A stretch of DNA of 64,000 bases, from NCBI GenBank assembly GCA_021229015.1, contig CM037778.1, positions 84,212,848-84,276,847 on the forward strand, given 5' to 3'. Source of the stretch: Solen grandis (lineage: Eukaryota > Mollusca > Bivalvia > Adapedonta > Solenidae). The position numbers and the translations under genes were made by a program. Below the pieces are notes generated by a model, which saw only the letters and a program-made list of their open reading frames with translations, did no database searches and had not been told where the DNA came from. Positions 48,541-60,949 of the stretch are shown here, piece by piece (within the stretch, counting starts at the first letter, position 1; each line of letters begins with the position of its first letter).

Positions 48541-49671
48541 GTAAAGATCAACAACCAAAATACCACCAGTAGCAGTAACTGCTAATTAGAAACAGTAAAA
48601 TCCCATAAATGATTTATATGTATAACAAAAAATCGACATAATGTAAGCTTCATGCATTGATGTTTTACGAGAAAAAGATCGATGTTATACCAATGTAAAA
48701 CATGTGTGACTCGATAATTATGATAATTCATTATATTTATCTGTGGCGGAAGTACATGTACATGGTGGTTGGCGCCATCTGGCCATACTACAAAATAACA
48801 GTTCCAGATATTTCCGTATGTCAAACGACGACGTGCTATTTGCCAGGCTTGAATTTCTCTATTAATATACACAAATACTTCATTTCTAAATTAATAGTGT
48901 TGTTAAGAAAATAATATACATCAACTTATTCATATACTGGCGGATTATGATTCTGCCTTATTTGATAATTTAAGTTTTACTTAGCGCTAAGAATTGTTGG
49001 TGGAATTTGAGACGAAATATACACCTAAATACTTGATCTATCATTTTAGCTGATTGTTTTCGTATCTGTATCACGAAAACAAAATTCAGAGCTGTTTTAA
49101 TTTGTTTGTTTGTTGTTGTTTTCTTTCTTTCTATTTTTTTTATTTTTGTCTTTTTTTTTTTATTAAAAAGTAAGAAACGAAAACGACTTTAAAAGTCATT
49201 ACCGTAATAATATAGTTATAAAATATCCTTTTTTAAATGATTAGTTTATCTTTATCATTAAGTAAAACACATAAAGCTAGTATAACAATCCGATTCATTA
49301 TTTTTTCCTTTAAAGCATGTATTATAAATGTATCATCATAAATCATTGATGAAACCAGTTCAAATGTTACAGGGCGAAACCCACTGGTGCTTCACTCTTT
49401 CTCTTTGCTTTCAACCTTCTCCTCTGCATTGGGGGATGCTGTAGGCAGCTATAAATATCTAGTCATTTTAACGTTTTAAACATATATAGTCATAAATAAT
49501 AATTATTGTTAATATGACAAGTCATATCCACACATGCATAACATATCTATAACACATCATAACACAAAAGCATTTCTAAATATCTAAAATTGATAAAACA
49601 TCTCGTCAGAAACACCATATTGAAAGTCATAGGTATTATGTCTTGTCATAAAAACAACATAGTTTCAAGTT
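48541..49671. other. Gene-free stretch
   Basis: No recognisable gene. A T-rich patch is at 49105-49165. A short minus-strand frame at 49392-49438 was considered and rejected. Confidence 0.4.
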
Positions 49672-50275
49672 TCAAGTTTTATTATCAATGACTTGTACAA
49701 TATGGTACATCATCATACAATACATAATATACAAATAACACGTGAAAGAAGAGAAAACAAACTGTTAAATTACTTTCCCTCTCTCCATCTCTCTCACTCT
49801 CTCTCTCTCTCTCTCTATACACACACACATACACACACATACAATCATTAAACATAGTATTTGATCATACTATAGTATTGAAAAATAAAAGAAGACAAAT
49901 TTAGCTACTGGAAAAGAATATTAAGAGTTAAATCAAGTTAAGGAGTATGGTGGATGAAACAAAAACCAATCATATAATCTAATTAACATTAACAGAACAT
50001 CATAATAGTATAAGTATAATACATGTGGATTATAAATTTTGTAATGCATCATTGCGTCTTTCTAATGCCTGTTTAATAAACTTACTGAGATTTAATAATA
50101 CATTTTTATTTTTGGAGTTTAATAATTGAACAAATTTAAACATATTTGGTCTAATATAAAAGAATCTTTTTAAATATTTAATACGTAAATCTTGAAAACG
50201 TTCACATTTAAGCACAAAATGATACTCGTCTTCAATGTCTGTATTTAAGGAACACATCTGACAAGTACGCTAGAT
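49672..50275 (-). mobile_element. 5'-truncated LINE (non-LTR retrotransposon) 3' end
   Basis: On the minus strand a frame at 50030-50257 ends a protein with 'MCSLNTDIEDEYHFVLKCERF' followed by an R-x-x-Y-L pattern. This is the Cys-x(n)-E-x-H-x(n)-Cys signature typical of the C-terminal end of LINE reverse-transcriptase polyproteins. The stop is followed by a ~350-bp 3' UTR ending in 'aataaaacttgaaacttgaaac', a typical short-repeat LINE tail. Nothing of the reverse transcriptase domain remains; a (CA)n tract starts at the truncation point. Confidence 0.7.
49786..49845. repeat. (CT)n then (CA)n microsatellite
   Basis: CT-rich tract followed by ACACACACAT-type repeats within the LINE 3' UTR. 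Confidence 0.9.
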
Positions 50276-50279
50276 AATA

Positions 50280-50280
50280 T

Positions 50281-50308
<28 letters not shown>
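50280..50308. repeat. (CA)n microsatellite
   Basis: About 14 CA repeats directly beside the LINE truncation point. Confidence 0.95.
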
Positions 50309-50312
<4 letters not shown>

Positions 50313-50464
50313 GTCATATAAAAACATATCTGTGTATATCATATGTAGTCGTAAATAACATAAATAGTAATAAAAGTAGGAATGGTGGAATGGGTTCCTA
50401 CCTCAATTAACAATTTATGTCTTACTTAGCACTCAGTCGTGCTGCTGGAATCCGCACTAGTACA

Positions 50465-50706
50465 TTAACCCTTTCCCTCATAGAGGACACCATGAAAAGA
50501 CCTATGCGAACAACATAAAACCAGATCAGCCTGCGAGTAACTCGCAGGCTGATCAGGTTTTATGCTGTTCGCTGCTCCTCAGTGGTCTGGAAATGAGGAT
50601 TTTTTAATTAAATTTGGTAAGGTTTAACTGTGGTTTTCTGCAGATCAGGCTATATGTGGTACCTACTGAGTGTGTCAAAATGAGTCTATATGACGGAAAG
50701 GGTTAA
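50465..50706 (+). mobile_element. TTAA-flanked MITE with internal hairpin (piggyBac-like ends)
   Basis: Both ends read TTAACCCTTTCC inward, with the next bases STCATA also matching (17 of 18). TTAA at each edge (50465-50468 and 50703-50706) fits piggyBac-type target-site duplication. Inside, 50506-50572 is a 67-nt foldback with 32-bp arms (30 of 32 paired) around a TAA loop. No ORF, so non-autonomous. The piggyBac link rests only on TTAA and the CCC start. Confidence 0.75.
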
Positions 50707-51099
50707 TGTGGCTTGCACGAACATACTGCCTGCGATCAATCTGGACCATGGTCTATTATAATAACAAGTTAATTTTGATGGAAAATAACCTCATTTTTAA
50801 AAAAAACAAACCATTAGAATATTTAATAACATGTCATGCATCATTTAAAAAATTTCCGGTAATTATTCAGAAATATATCACAAAAAGAGTACAGAAAATA
50901 CTTTAATTATAGTAGTCACATTATATAATGATGATTTGTAATGCCATAAATTAACTAATCTGTATATCAGTGAAGATACATTTTCACAACAGGCTTATAC
51001 ATGTATAATTATTGGAAGAGTTAGGGTCTGCAAGATGCATGAAATTTCTAGACAGCAAGCTACTAAGACGGTGTTAATATCAAATTGAGTGTAAAAAAT

Positions 51100-51130
<31 letters not shown>

Positions 51131-52129
51131 AGCAGCAAAAACAATAAGAACAATGATAACGAAACAATTCAGCACAGATATTTTTTAATTGGTACGGGAT
51201 TTAGGTACAGGCACATGTTTGTGTTTTTACACTCTCTACATTATGCTGTTTTTTTTGTGTGTGTGTTTTTTTTTTTCATTAAACTGCAGTTTCATTGATT
51301 TTTCAAGTTAACGGTATGTATCTTAAATCTGAATATTTTAAGGTCACAAAACACAAAACACAATTTTTTTCTGAGCTTTAATGAATCAGGTTGCTTGCAA
51401 TGTCCGTTAACCAAGTTTTAAAACCCGTGGCCTAAGAGTTTAGGGAGAAGTCATCAGATACCCATTAAATGTGTCGAGTTTCTTTTTAATAACGATAAAA
51501 GACTTGCATATTTTGAATCTTGTTTTATTTTTCATCAGTTAATACAACAGTAGTTGCTCCTTTTTTCGATTATGCGGCTCCATGGCTAAATTTAAAACCT
51601 ATTCCATACTGACTCCGCGTTTCCACGCGACGTCAATAAAATCTCACTTTTGTTTCGCACATTCGATTAATGTGTTAAGCAGTTTGTAAAGAATTACACT
51701 CCTACATCGTTTCATGAAATAGTTATAATTCACTGTTTCTAAAATCTAAAGACGTGAAGCTTTGTGAATAACATAGCCCAGTATCATCCATTCTTCTGAA
51801 AGAAAATCCATAACCAACCAACAGAGGGACACGAACAGAAATTAACAGCATTTCACTGATACTGGTCACGACAATTTTATCAAATTTGGTTCCCGGTCAA
51901 ATATATCGCTTGGATGACTCCCGGCCTAATCGGTAAATCTATAGCTTAACCGAGAGACTAGTACCCTTCTCCACGTGTCTGTAACTGATCGATGTTTAGT
52001 TAATGTGGCAGTGATGTGTTTCTCTCAACAGAGCAAATCGCATTTTGTAACCTCAATCAAGTTAAAGCAAATAAAAATCGTAGAAATTATTGCCGTCACA
52101 GCTGAGTCTGATTGTTTATGTTTTATATG
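50707..52129. other. Gene-free stretch
   Basis: No recognised gene. It contains a compound (ATC)n(AGC)n microsatellite at 51098-51137 and a GT/T-rich patch near 51250. Confidence 0.45.
51098..51137. repeat. Compound trinucleotide microsatellite (ATC)n(AGC)n
   Basis: About seven ATC repeats change to about six AGC repeats without spacer. Confidence 0.95.
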
Positions 52130-53943
52130 AATACGTTTTATATTGGTAGATTTCAAATGTTTAATTTTGACTAGTAGTTATGACTAGATATGTTTTATAT
52201 TGGTAGATTATTAATGATTAATATTGACTAGTTATGACTAGATATGTTTTATATTGGTAGATTTCAAATGTTTGATTTGACTAGTAGTTATGACTAGATA
52301 TGTTTTATATTGGTAGATTATTAATGATTAATATAACTAGTAGTTATGACTAGATATATTTTATATTGGTAGATTATAAATGTGTAATATGACTAGTAGT
52401 TATGACTTGATATGTTTTATATTGGTAGCTTATAAATGATTAATATGACTAGTAGTTATGACTTGATATGTTTTATATTGGTAGCTTATAAATGATTAAC
52501 ATGACTAGTAGTTATGACTAGATATGATTTATATTGGTAGATTATAAATGATTAATATGACTAGTAGTTATGACTTGATATATTTTATATTGGTAGATTA
52601 TAAATGATTAATATGACTAGTAGTTATGACTTGATATGTTTTATATTGGTAGCTTATAAATGATTAATATGACTAGTAGTTATGACTTGATATGTTTTAT
52701 ATTGGTAGATTATAAATGATTAATATGACTAGTAGTTATGACTTGATATGTTTTATATTGGTAGCTTATAAATGATTAATATGACTAGTAGTTATGACTT
52801 GATATGTTTTATATTGGTAGCTTATAAATGATTAATATGACTAGTAGTTATGACTAGATATGTTTTATATTGGTAGATTATAAATGTGTAATATGACTAG
52901 TAGTTATGACTTGATATGTTTTATATTGGTAGCTTATAAATGATTAATATGACTAGTAGTTATGACTAGATATGTTTTATATTGGTAGATTATAAATGAT
53001 TAATATGACTAGTAGTTATGACTTGATATGTTTTATATTGGTAGCTTATAAATGATTAATATGACTAGTAGTTATGACTAGATATGTTTTATATTGGTAG
53101 ATTATAAATGATTAACATGACTAGTAGTTATGACTTGATATGTTTTATATTGGTAGATTATAAATGATTAATATGACTAGTAGTTATGACTAGATATATT
53201 TTATATTGGTAGATTATAAATGATTAATATGACTAGTAGTTATGACTTGATATATTTTATATTGGTAGATTATAAATGATTAATATGACTAGTAGTTATG
53301 ACTTGATATGTTTTATATTGGTAGATTATAAATGATAAATATGACTAGTAGTTATGACTTAATATGTTTTATATTGGTAGCTTATAAATGATTAATATGA
53401 CTAGTAGTTATGACTTGATATGTTTTATATTGGTAGATTATAAATGATTAACATGACTAGTAGTTATGACTAGATATGTTTTATATTGGTAGCTTATAAA
53501 TGTGTAATATGACTAGTAGTTATGACTTGATATGTTTTATATTGGTAGCTTATAAATGATTAATATGACTAGTAGTTATGACTTGATATGTTTTATATTG
53601 GTAGATTATAAATGTGTAATATGACTAGTAGTTATGACTTGATATGTTTTATATTGGTAGCTTATAAATGTGTAATATGACTAGTAGTTATGACTTGATA
53701 TGTTTTATATTGGTAGCTTATAAATGTGTAATATGACTAGTAGTTATGACTTGATATGTTTTATATTGGTAGCTTATAAATGTGTAATATGACTAGTTAT
53801 GACTAGTAATGTTTTATGCTGGTAAATTATAAATAAATTATATGACAAGTTATGACTAGATATGTTTTATATGGATACGTTATATATGAGTATTGGTAGA
53901 TTATAAATGTTTAATATGACTAGTTATGACTAGATATGCTTAT
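52130..53943. repeat. 56-bp minisatellite, ~31 units
   Basis: Unit: 'atgactagtagttatgactt' + 'gatatgttttatattggtag' + '[a/c]ttataaatgattaat'. Variants are ACTTGAT/ACTAGAT, GATTA/GCTTA and GATTAAT/GTGTAAT. Edge units (52130-52330 and 53790-53943) are the most diverged, as expected when recombination homogenises the centre. No coding frame. Confidence 0.95.
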
Positions 53944-54035
53944 ACGGATGGATTAGAAACATTTCATATATTGTCTATCAACTATACATGGCAATACTTA
54001 GCGCTACGTACTACTTTATTCTACAATGGGTTAGA

Positions 54036-54280
54036 CTATTTGACTATCTGAGTTTACCGTCGCTTCGACAATATTTCAGTCATTAAGCGACGTCCACCTA
54101 AATACAGGTGGAGGAAGACCCCGAGTGCACGGAGGCATCCGGGTAGAACCACCGACCTACCGCAAGCAAGCTGGAAGGTTTCCTCAAATGAAAATCGGAA
54201 TGACCCTGCCGGGATATGACGGTGATGGGATGAGTGAGTTTTAAAGTCAACGACTTTACCCACTCGGCCACGGAGGCCCC
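54036..54280 (-). mobile_element. tRNA-derived SINE, family 1 (full length)
   Basis: Same head and 3' domain as 1398-1641, flanked by the exact 13-bp repeat ACAATGGGTTAGA (54023-54035 and 54281-54293). The B box is damaged ('gggatatgacgg' in place of 'gggattcgaacc'). Confidence 0.85.
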
Positions 54281-54293
54281 ACAATGGGTTAGA

Positions 54294-55252
54294 AGAAGCT
54301 TTTTCGCCCTAAATGTATTTACAAAATATTCACGAACACGACTAACTTGATATGAAATATAGACTTGATAACTGACACGAACTGTTAGAAAATGGGATAT
54401 CTCGGTATGTAAATCAGAGAAAGATTAATGATGAAGTTGAACAGTAAGTATTTAAGAATTACTTTACGCGAAGCATGGATGGGGTGGGGGGCGGGGTCGA
54501 GCCAGATGTTCTCTTCATGTGCTCTCTCTCTAAATATCAGTTTAATATTGACTGATTGTTTTTACTTTATTCAATTTTGCTTCATTTTAGGTATAGAATT
54601 GATTATTTCAAAATGATACTCGCCACGAACAAATATCTTTCAAAACTAAACGGCACTGGTTGCAGAACATGAATTTAAAAAATATCAACAATACTTTCAG
54701 ATCTACGAAGAACAAAAAAAATCTATAATTCTTGCATGTTTTGAGATATTTTCCTAAGTAAAAGTCATAGTATGAAAGTCTACATTATACTATGTTTGAC
54801 ATTTAGCATATGCTGGTATATCAATTCGATGAAATGTTATGAGAAACAACCCGTAGATCTATATTCGTGTTTTATTTTTCTACAAAACTGTTCTTTGGAG
54901 TAGGAGAATTGAATACACAAATTCAGACATTTCCAAACTTGTCCAGAATATCATAAAATTATACGATATGATATTAATGCAGATGGAATGAGAAATGTAT
55001 GAAAATACCCACTTGATATTTGGTCAAATTATAAATCAACCAGCAAGATTTAGTCCATATAATATTTTAATATGATTCCAACATTTATTTTCCTCTATAT
55101 ATAATATTGTAATATGGTTCTAGCATTTATTTTCCTCCATAAAAGATACATATCCTGTATATGCTTACACAATTATGTTGTTTGCACGACTTCCTGGCTA
55201 GAATAGATGCAATACTCTGAATAGATCACACGCTCTCTCGTGCACTCCCCAC

Positions 55253-55287
<35 letters not shown>

Positions 55288-55871
55288 TCATAATTAATTT
55301 CTTTAATTAAAATGTCAGTGGTCTGATTTGCATGCGATCCTCATAAAACAACAGCTACAGTCTGAACGACGATTTGATATTAAGATTTGTAAGAGGAATA
55401 TATACTGATTCTGCCTTTGATTGGCTCACTATTGCCATTATATTTGTTCATGATCACAATACATGCAATATAGTATCTCATCTAACTATAGCACTCAATA
55501 GTGAGTTGATTTAGAGATTATGATCGGTAGAACGTAGAAGATCGGAAATAAAAGTGCCGTTAGAATTAAACATCTGTACCTTGTGCACCGCAGGCTGAGT
55601 GGATAGACTGTTCGCCAGTAACAGGGAGGTAGTGTAATAAATTCCCGGTCCCAACATATCAAAGTCGTAAGAGAGCCATGAATTAGTTAGCGACATTTAG
55701 GGGTGGGGGTCACAAGAAGTAACAAAAGAAACATTTTCCATTATGTGATACAACTGATCAATGGACAATAGCGGCCATTTTCAAAATTTAAGTAGTATAC
55801 AGTTAACTTGCGATTTTCCGAGGCGCGATATAACGAATAAGCCGAGACATCTTCCTAGTCCCGACACCGGC
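54294..55871. other. Gene-free stretch
   Basis: No recognisable gene. A (CT)n-rich tract lies at about 55245-55289. Confidence 0.45.
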
Positions 55872-56252
55872 TTAACTCTTTACCTCATGAATATTCATGT
55901 ACAAATGTATGACTTGATGAGTATTAATTGGCTGATCTTCAAATGGTTTATGAAATGATAAATTTTTCTTTGCCACACAGGACTGTGTAGATAATGTATG
56001 AGCAAACAGAGAAGATACTATAGGAGCAGTCTGATCTGGGTCTGTTCTGTTTGCCTATGTGTCAAGATGAGTCTGCCTTCCAGCTGGCTTGCGGTAGGTC
56101 GGTGGCTCTACCCGGGTACATCTGTGTACGTCTTCCTCCACCTGTAATTAGCTGGACGTCGCTATATGATTGAAATACTATCACAGCGACGGTAAACCCC
56201 AATACAACAATACAACAACAACAAGATGAGTCTGTATGAAGTAAAGAGTTAT
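55872..56252 (+). mobile_element. Second TTAA-type MITE, split by a SINE
   Basis: The left end TTAACTCTTTACCTCAT (55872) and the inverted right end (reverse complement ATAACTCTTTACTTCAT, ending about 56252) match at 15 of 17 positions and resemble the 50465-50706 ends. 'gtgtcaagatgagtctg' near the right end also matches 'gtgtcaaaatgagtcta' in that copy. Without the inserted SINE and its duplicated target the element would be about 220 bp. Confidence 0.55.
56076..56221 (+). mobile_element. SINE family 1, 5'-truncated, with TSD
   Basis: It starts at 'ccttccagctggcttgcgg' and so lacks the tRNA head. It ends in 'gacggtaaacccc' and a CAA-type tail. A 13-bp repeat CAAGATGAGTCTG (56063-56075 and 56222-56234) flanks it. 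It lies inside the MITE at 55872-56252. Confidence 0.85.
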
Positions 56253-56881
56253 ATTTCTTACCATCAAACTAAATATGTAATCTTTTCCTATAGATTGTTG
56301 GAACTTCGCGAATCCCGAGTCTTTTATTTCGAATAATCGCAGTCTGACGTACCATATATGAGTTATGTGCATATAGCACAGATCTCTACCACAGTTAGTT
56401 GAAAAATAGCTGAGTTTCAGCTAAATCACGTAACTTTGGGTACACATTATGGTCACGTGGTAACTAAGTATGGCAATGACCCATATACTGCGCCGTAGTT
56501 ATAGCGAGAAGTATACACAATTAGAACAAAGTATTTCTGCGTGCTTTAATTTTGCTTAAATAACATGAGACTGAATAATTCATCACATATCCTACACAAT
56601 GCACACACAGTTTTCAAATTCAATGCACTATCTATCTATTAATATATCTATCAACAACTACGTGAACAAATTATGTAGCTCATGCGAATTTTGCGTTATT
56701 TTTGTGATATTGATCGTATATAACGGATAAGAATGAACAAGTATAAGTGATACTTGTGGATATTACATATCAGCACGTGATTTGTATATGATGCTGACGT
56801 AAATGACACACTGTAGTGTAGGAAACTGCGTCTTGTTCCACAAAATGAGTTCACGTTAATAACATATGTATAAATAGAACA

Positions 56882-56922
56882 TCTCTCTCTCTCTCTCTCT
56901 CTTTCTCTCTCCCCCCCCCCCC

Positions 56923-56971
<49 letters not shown>
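56882..56971. repeat. (CT)n microsatellite with C tract
   Basis: CT repeats interrupted by a run of about 13 C; the R/E-rich minus-strand frame here is an artefact of it. Confidence 0.95.
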
Positions 56972-56974
<3 letters not shown>

Positions 56975-57957
56975 CTGTCTGTCTATATGTATGTCTATAC
57001 TTTCATTTATCCATCCATTCATGCAACCAACTCTATATCATTTCATACACCGTCAAAGTTTCTACCACAAAACCAACTGGGAGACGTTTGTTTTAAATAT
57101 CACATCCATCGATTTACAGGCAAAACAAGCGCCACCGTACACACAACCAGTAAATGTTACGGAAGGAACATGTTATCACCAAAAACCCCAACCAAATTGG
57201 GGATTTAATTGTCAAAAGTCAGCCACTAGCTGGAGTACACGACACATCCTGCAACATTAGATCAGTTCGTAAACGGTTTTAAATCCGCGCTTCCTTTCAA
57301 AACTCGGTTAAATCGGTCTAAAATACGTCAGCGGAGATAACCTTTAAAGTCATGGAGTGCTATACAAACAAGACGCCGCGTGCATCATTAAATGTGTATT
57401 AACAATCGATGAAAATCAATCAATTCAACGTAAGTCTTGGTATATTTCGAGACGACATCAAGGCGAAAGCAGTCCGCGCACAGTAATAATTGATCCGTTT
57501 TTGTGACGTGAACGAGTGGATCGAATTTCAAATAACATATTACAAATGGACTGCTTTTTAAGCACTTGTCGTTTCTCGATTGTAAAATTTAAATAGTTCA
57601 CCAGGGATCCTGTTCTAATTGTCATATTGTATAAATATCAGATGAAGTTTATTGCTGATGGTGACTTATACCCCCACCAGTGGTCCTTGTTTGTTTATCT
57701 GATAGTATGATAAGGTGTTATATCGTCACAGCAGCAGTATGTCTCACCGAATGATAGCATTATGTTAACGAATTAGATTTATCATCAAAAGTCCATGTTA
57801 CATTTCTGCACAGTTAGGAGAATAACGCTTACCGTGTATACATTTATATCACGTACACTGAATGCCAATGTAACATCTAAAAAAAAATCAGAAATGAGTC
57901 AGTAGGGTTGTTTGTTATTGTTGTTTAGTCGCTATCTGTTTTGTTGTTGTTGTTTGT

Positions 57958-57999
<42 letters not shown>

Positions 58000-58932
58000 C
58001 TTTACTCTCTTTTTTTTTGGGGGGGGGGGGGGCGGGATTAGCTTACCGTCGCTATTACTCACAATATTTCAGTCATACCAAGTCTGCCAAGATCACAGTT
58101 CTGTTACTCGTCACAAATGTTAAATGATAAATAGGAAATCGTAAATCAAGGGAGAATATGATTTTGATATCACGTAAGCATACCCCAAACATTTTAACCC
58201 AACTGTCATTATTTATCAGCATTTCTGATCTAATTAACAGATCACCCGAATACCTAAGCCATTCTAAGAGTAAGGTCGCTCATGAACAACTCATTTAAAA
58301 ATATGTACGGTTTTCCCTTAATTGTATTCCCTTGCATGTTTCTTTATGTTCTTCCTTTATTATACAAATATATGTAATGTAATCTTCACTGGTACAGGAA
58401 ATAAAGACACATATTGGTTTAATTTCCGGTTCGGTATATTTGACCGATCGTCATGATTTCGGTTAAGTCTAGTGTCGAGCAAAAATGTTTCGCTCGGTTT
58501 ACATGTAATTGTACTTGTTTTGTACTTGTATGTGACCGACTGGAATAGTTGGTCGTTCAACAAATGTAGACTATTGAAACAATGACCTTTGGTTGATACA
58601 ATTATCATTTGGTCAGTCGGTAGAATCTGACGTTCGGGGTTTGAGTCAATGTAACTGGTATAGTGCACCATACATTAGGGGCGAATATCATGATTATTTC
58701 CTTTGATAAAATCAATTATTATAGTTCTAAATAATCGTGCCATTTCTCCATGTTTAATGTCAGTTGGGTCGCGATAAAGTACTGTTACATGTATATTTAT
58801 GAGGGGTACAGGTCAAACTTTAGTTAAAGACAAGCAGGACAACCTGTTTCTGTTGATTATAAGAAGGAATTAGGCGAGTTGTTTACTTCCAGGAGAATGA
58901 TATTTCTTCGAGGTGGGGGGGGGGGGGCGGGG
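56972..58932. other. Gene-free stretch with simple repeats and a SINE scrap
   Basis: No recognised gene. It contains (TTG)n at 57940-57999, a run of 14 G at 58019-58032, a SINE family 1 scrap at 58042-58077 ('gcttaccgtcgc..caatatttcagtcat', minus strand) and another G run near 58914-58930. Confidence 0.5.
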
Positions 58933-59321
58933 TGGTTAAATGTGGTTTAATGACACAGCCAGGTTGTCAAATGGTTAAATATGGTTAATGACACAGCCAG
59001 GTTGTCAAATGGTTAAATGTGGTTAATGACACAACCAGGTTGTCAAATGGTTAAAATTGGTTAATGATACAGCCAGGTTGTCAAATGATTAAAAATGGTT
59101 AATGACACAGCCAAGTTGTCAAATGGTTAAATTTGGTTTTAATGACACAGCCAGGTTGTCAAATGGTTAAACGTGGTTAAAGACACAACCAGGTTGTCAA
59201 ATGGTAATATGTGGTTATAATGACTCAGCCAGATTGTCAAATGGTTAAATGTGGTTGATGACACAGCCAGGTTGTCAAATGGTTAAACGTTGTTAATGAC
59301 ACAGCAAGGTTGTCAAATGGT
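58933..59321. repeat. 38-bp minisatellite, ~10 units
   Basis: Unit: 'gtggttaatgacacagccag' + 'gttgtcaaatggttaaat', with one-base variants and occasional extra T. Confidence 0.95.
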
Positions 59322-59559
59322 CTTAAGCTATTACATTTATATGTTTTCCCCTTTAGTGTAAGTATGTTGCCGATCTGTTAAATCTGTAAACGAAAAATTC
59401 TGTTCTATGTCCTTATTTCATCAGTAAATGATGAAAAAATATTACTTTCAAATCTAGATAAGATAGGCGATGTGTCATTGAATTTCTTTAAAACCTAAAG
59501 TAATTGATGTTTCGTGTATTTAAGCCTGCTGTTGTACTTTATTGAGTTTATGTATAAAG

Positions 59560-60223
59560 CAGCACGATAAGTCTAGTCCGATAAATATTTTGTCTCGGTC
59601 TTTTTCTTCCTGTGAACATGTCTGTAAACCAATCACTTGTAAATAATTCAAGTATGGGAAATATTCAAGCACTTTACGCCTACTTTCAATTAACAAATAG
59701 AAAGGCGCGCACGTACAGCGTTAACCAGTCGCGTCTCAATCCGAAACTTTCCAGCTTTCATAGAATAAACGTCAATAAATGCGTCGGTATTAATCTAATG
59801 TTTAAACTAAACCGATATCCTCATTCACTCGTACGAACCGCAAATCTCGTGCACGCTTTTCCTGTATGCGTAATTAATGAATAGAGATAATTGTACATTC
59901 TTTGCCCGCTAAACGTATCGAGCTTTTCACTACCGGTTCGTACGGATTTATATCACAAACATAAAATATCCAGCTAGCATATCCCGAACTATCGTTTATG
60001 TTTATTTTGCTGGGGAGAAAAGAGGAGGAAATCCGTTTTAATCATCGAGCGCGAGCATTCACACACGTATCACTTATATTACCCGAAATCGTGCGTACAA
60101 CGCCGAGGTTAGTTGTTATCGAAAAGGACAAAAACGGATTTGCTTTGTTCTAAGTATTAGAAACACTGAGCTATGATATTGGCCAAGTGAAATTGAAGGC
60201 AAGTGTCATTCTATCGGCGCTTT
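59560..60223 (+). promoter_or_regulatory. CpG-richer upstream region of the SAND gene
   Basis: CpG is clearly commoner here ('ggcgcgcacgtacagcg', 'cagtcgcgtctcaatccg', 'catcgagcgcgagc') than in the AT-rich DNA to the left. It directly precedes the SAND exon and is the likely promoter/5' UTR. No TATA box or start site could be fixed. Confidence 0.4.
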
Positions 60224-60949
60224 ATGCAAACTACAGACGTAGTAACGGAAATGGTGAAAAGGCGTTGTAAAAATAAAACGGTTAGAAACGTGACTGGAAA
60301 ACAAGAGAGAGCGGGGGGAAGAGCGGATACTATGTTAATGGAAAATAAAACGCATCGGGATTTCGTCGCGACGACACACAGCATTACGGATAGAGACATT
60401 GATAACAAAACTGAATATATATCGGAGACGTTAAAAGAAAATATTCAATATATGGATAAACCGAAACCAAGTGTTATAGTTAAAGGGATGAGGGGGCGAC
60501 CTAGGAAAGGACTTAAAGGAGCTAAAGGGAATATATCTGTCAATGTGAAAGATGTGGATACCTCAGGATCGGATGATGACCAGATAAAAACGTGTGAGGT
60601 AGATGGAGAAAAGTGTATTAATGTGGAATGTGGGACCAACAAAGCTATGTTGTATCTCTCTAGATTGTGCGCCGGAAGTAAGGGTGCTTGTATTTCATAC
60701 CAGGGCACATGGCTTACACCCAATGAGTTCCAGTTGGTCAGCGGCAGAGAGTCTGCCAAGGACTGGAAGAGGTCTATACGTCATAATGGGCGGAGCCTGA
60801 AGCTTTTTATGGCCAATGGGGTCTTAACTGTAAACGGTTGCGTCAAAAAGGGACCGGAAGTGACGTTGGACGAACATGGTGGTGATCAGGATATTATCGA
60901 GACAGAAGGAGATATAAAGAACAGGGACTATACATTCACCCCGGTCAAA
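60224..60949 (+). CDS. SAND-domain nuclear protein with AT hook, one exon
   Basis: The exon encodes 242 residues from the ATG at 60224 and ends at a strong AAA|GTAAGT donor (60949/60950, phase 0); the ORF reads 15 more residues into the intron. An in-frame GTG at 60203 is not used as the start, and the ATG at 60251 has a better Kozak context and could be the true one. Residues ~90-95 (RGRPRK) form an AT hook. A SAND domain spans ~132-208, with 'GACISYQGTWLTPNEF', 'AGSKG' and the DNA-binding 'KDWKRSIRHNGRSL' (KDWK at 179-182). The N-terminal third is basic and low in structure. SAND proteins (DEAF1, GMEB, SP100/SP140, AIRE) bind DNA through KDWK and regulate transcription in the nucleus. The pattern here is closest by eye to the DEAF1/SP100 type, but no C-terminal MYND, PHD or bromodomain exon is visible downstream, so the subfamily is open. 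Confidence 0.85.

Noticed and set aside
49392..49438. Possible minus-strand terminal exon (CTACAG then SPNAEEKVESKEKE and a stop)
   Set aside because: Only 14 codons, weak polypyrimidine tract, and no partner exon found.
46571..53943. Regular direct repeats that might suggest CRISPR arrays
   Set aside because: Units are contiguous without unique spacers, and the DNA is animal; these are minisatellites.
56696..57022. 108-codon minus-strand ORF with R/E repeats
   Set aside because: Encoded by the CT microsatellite at 56882-56971.
59612..59884. 90-codon plus-strand ORF upstream of the SAND exon
   Set aside because: No recognisable domain; treated as probable 5' region. An upstream exon cannot be excluded, but no donor was evident.
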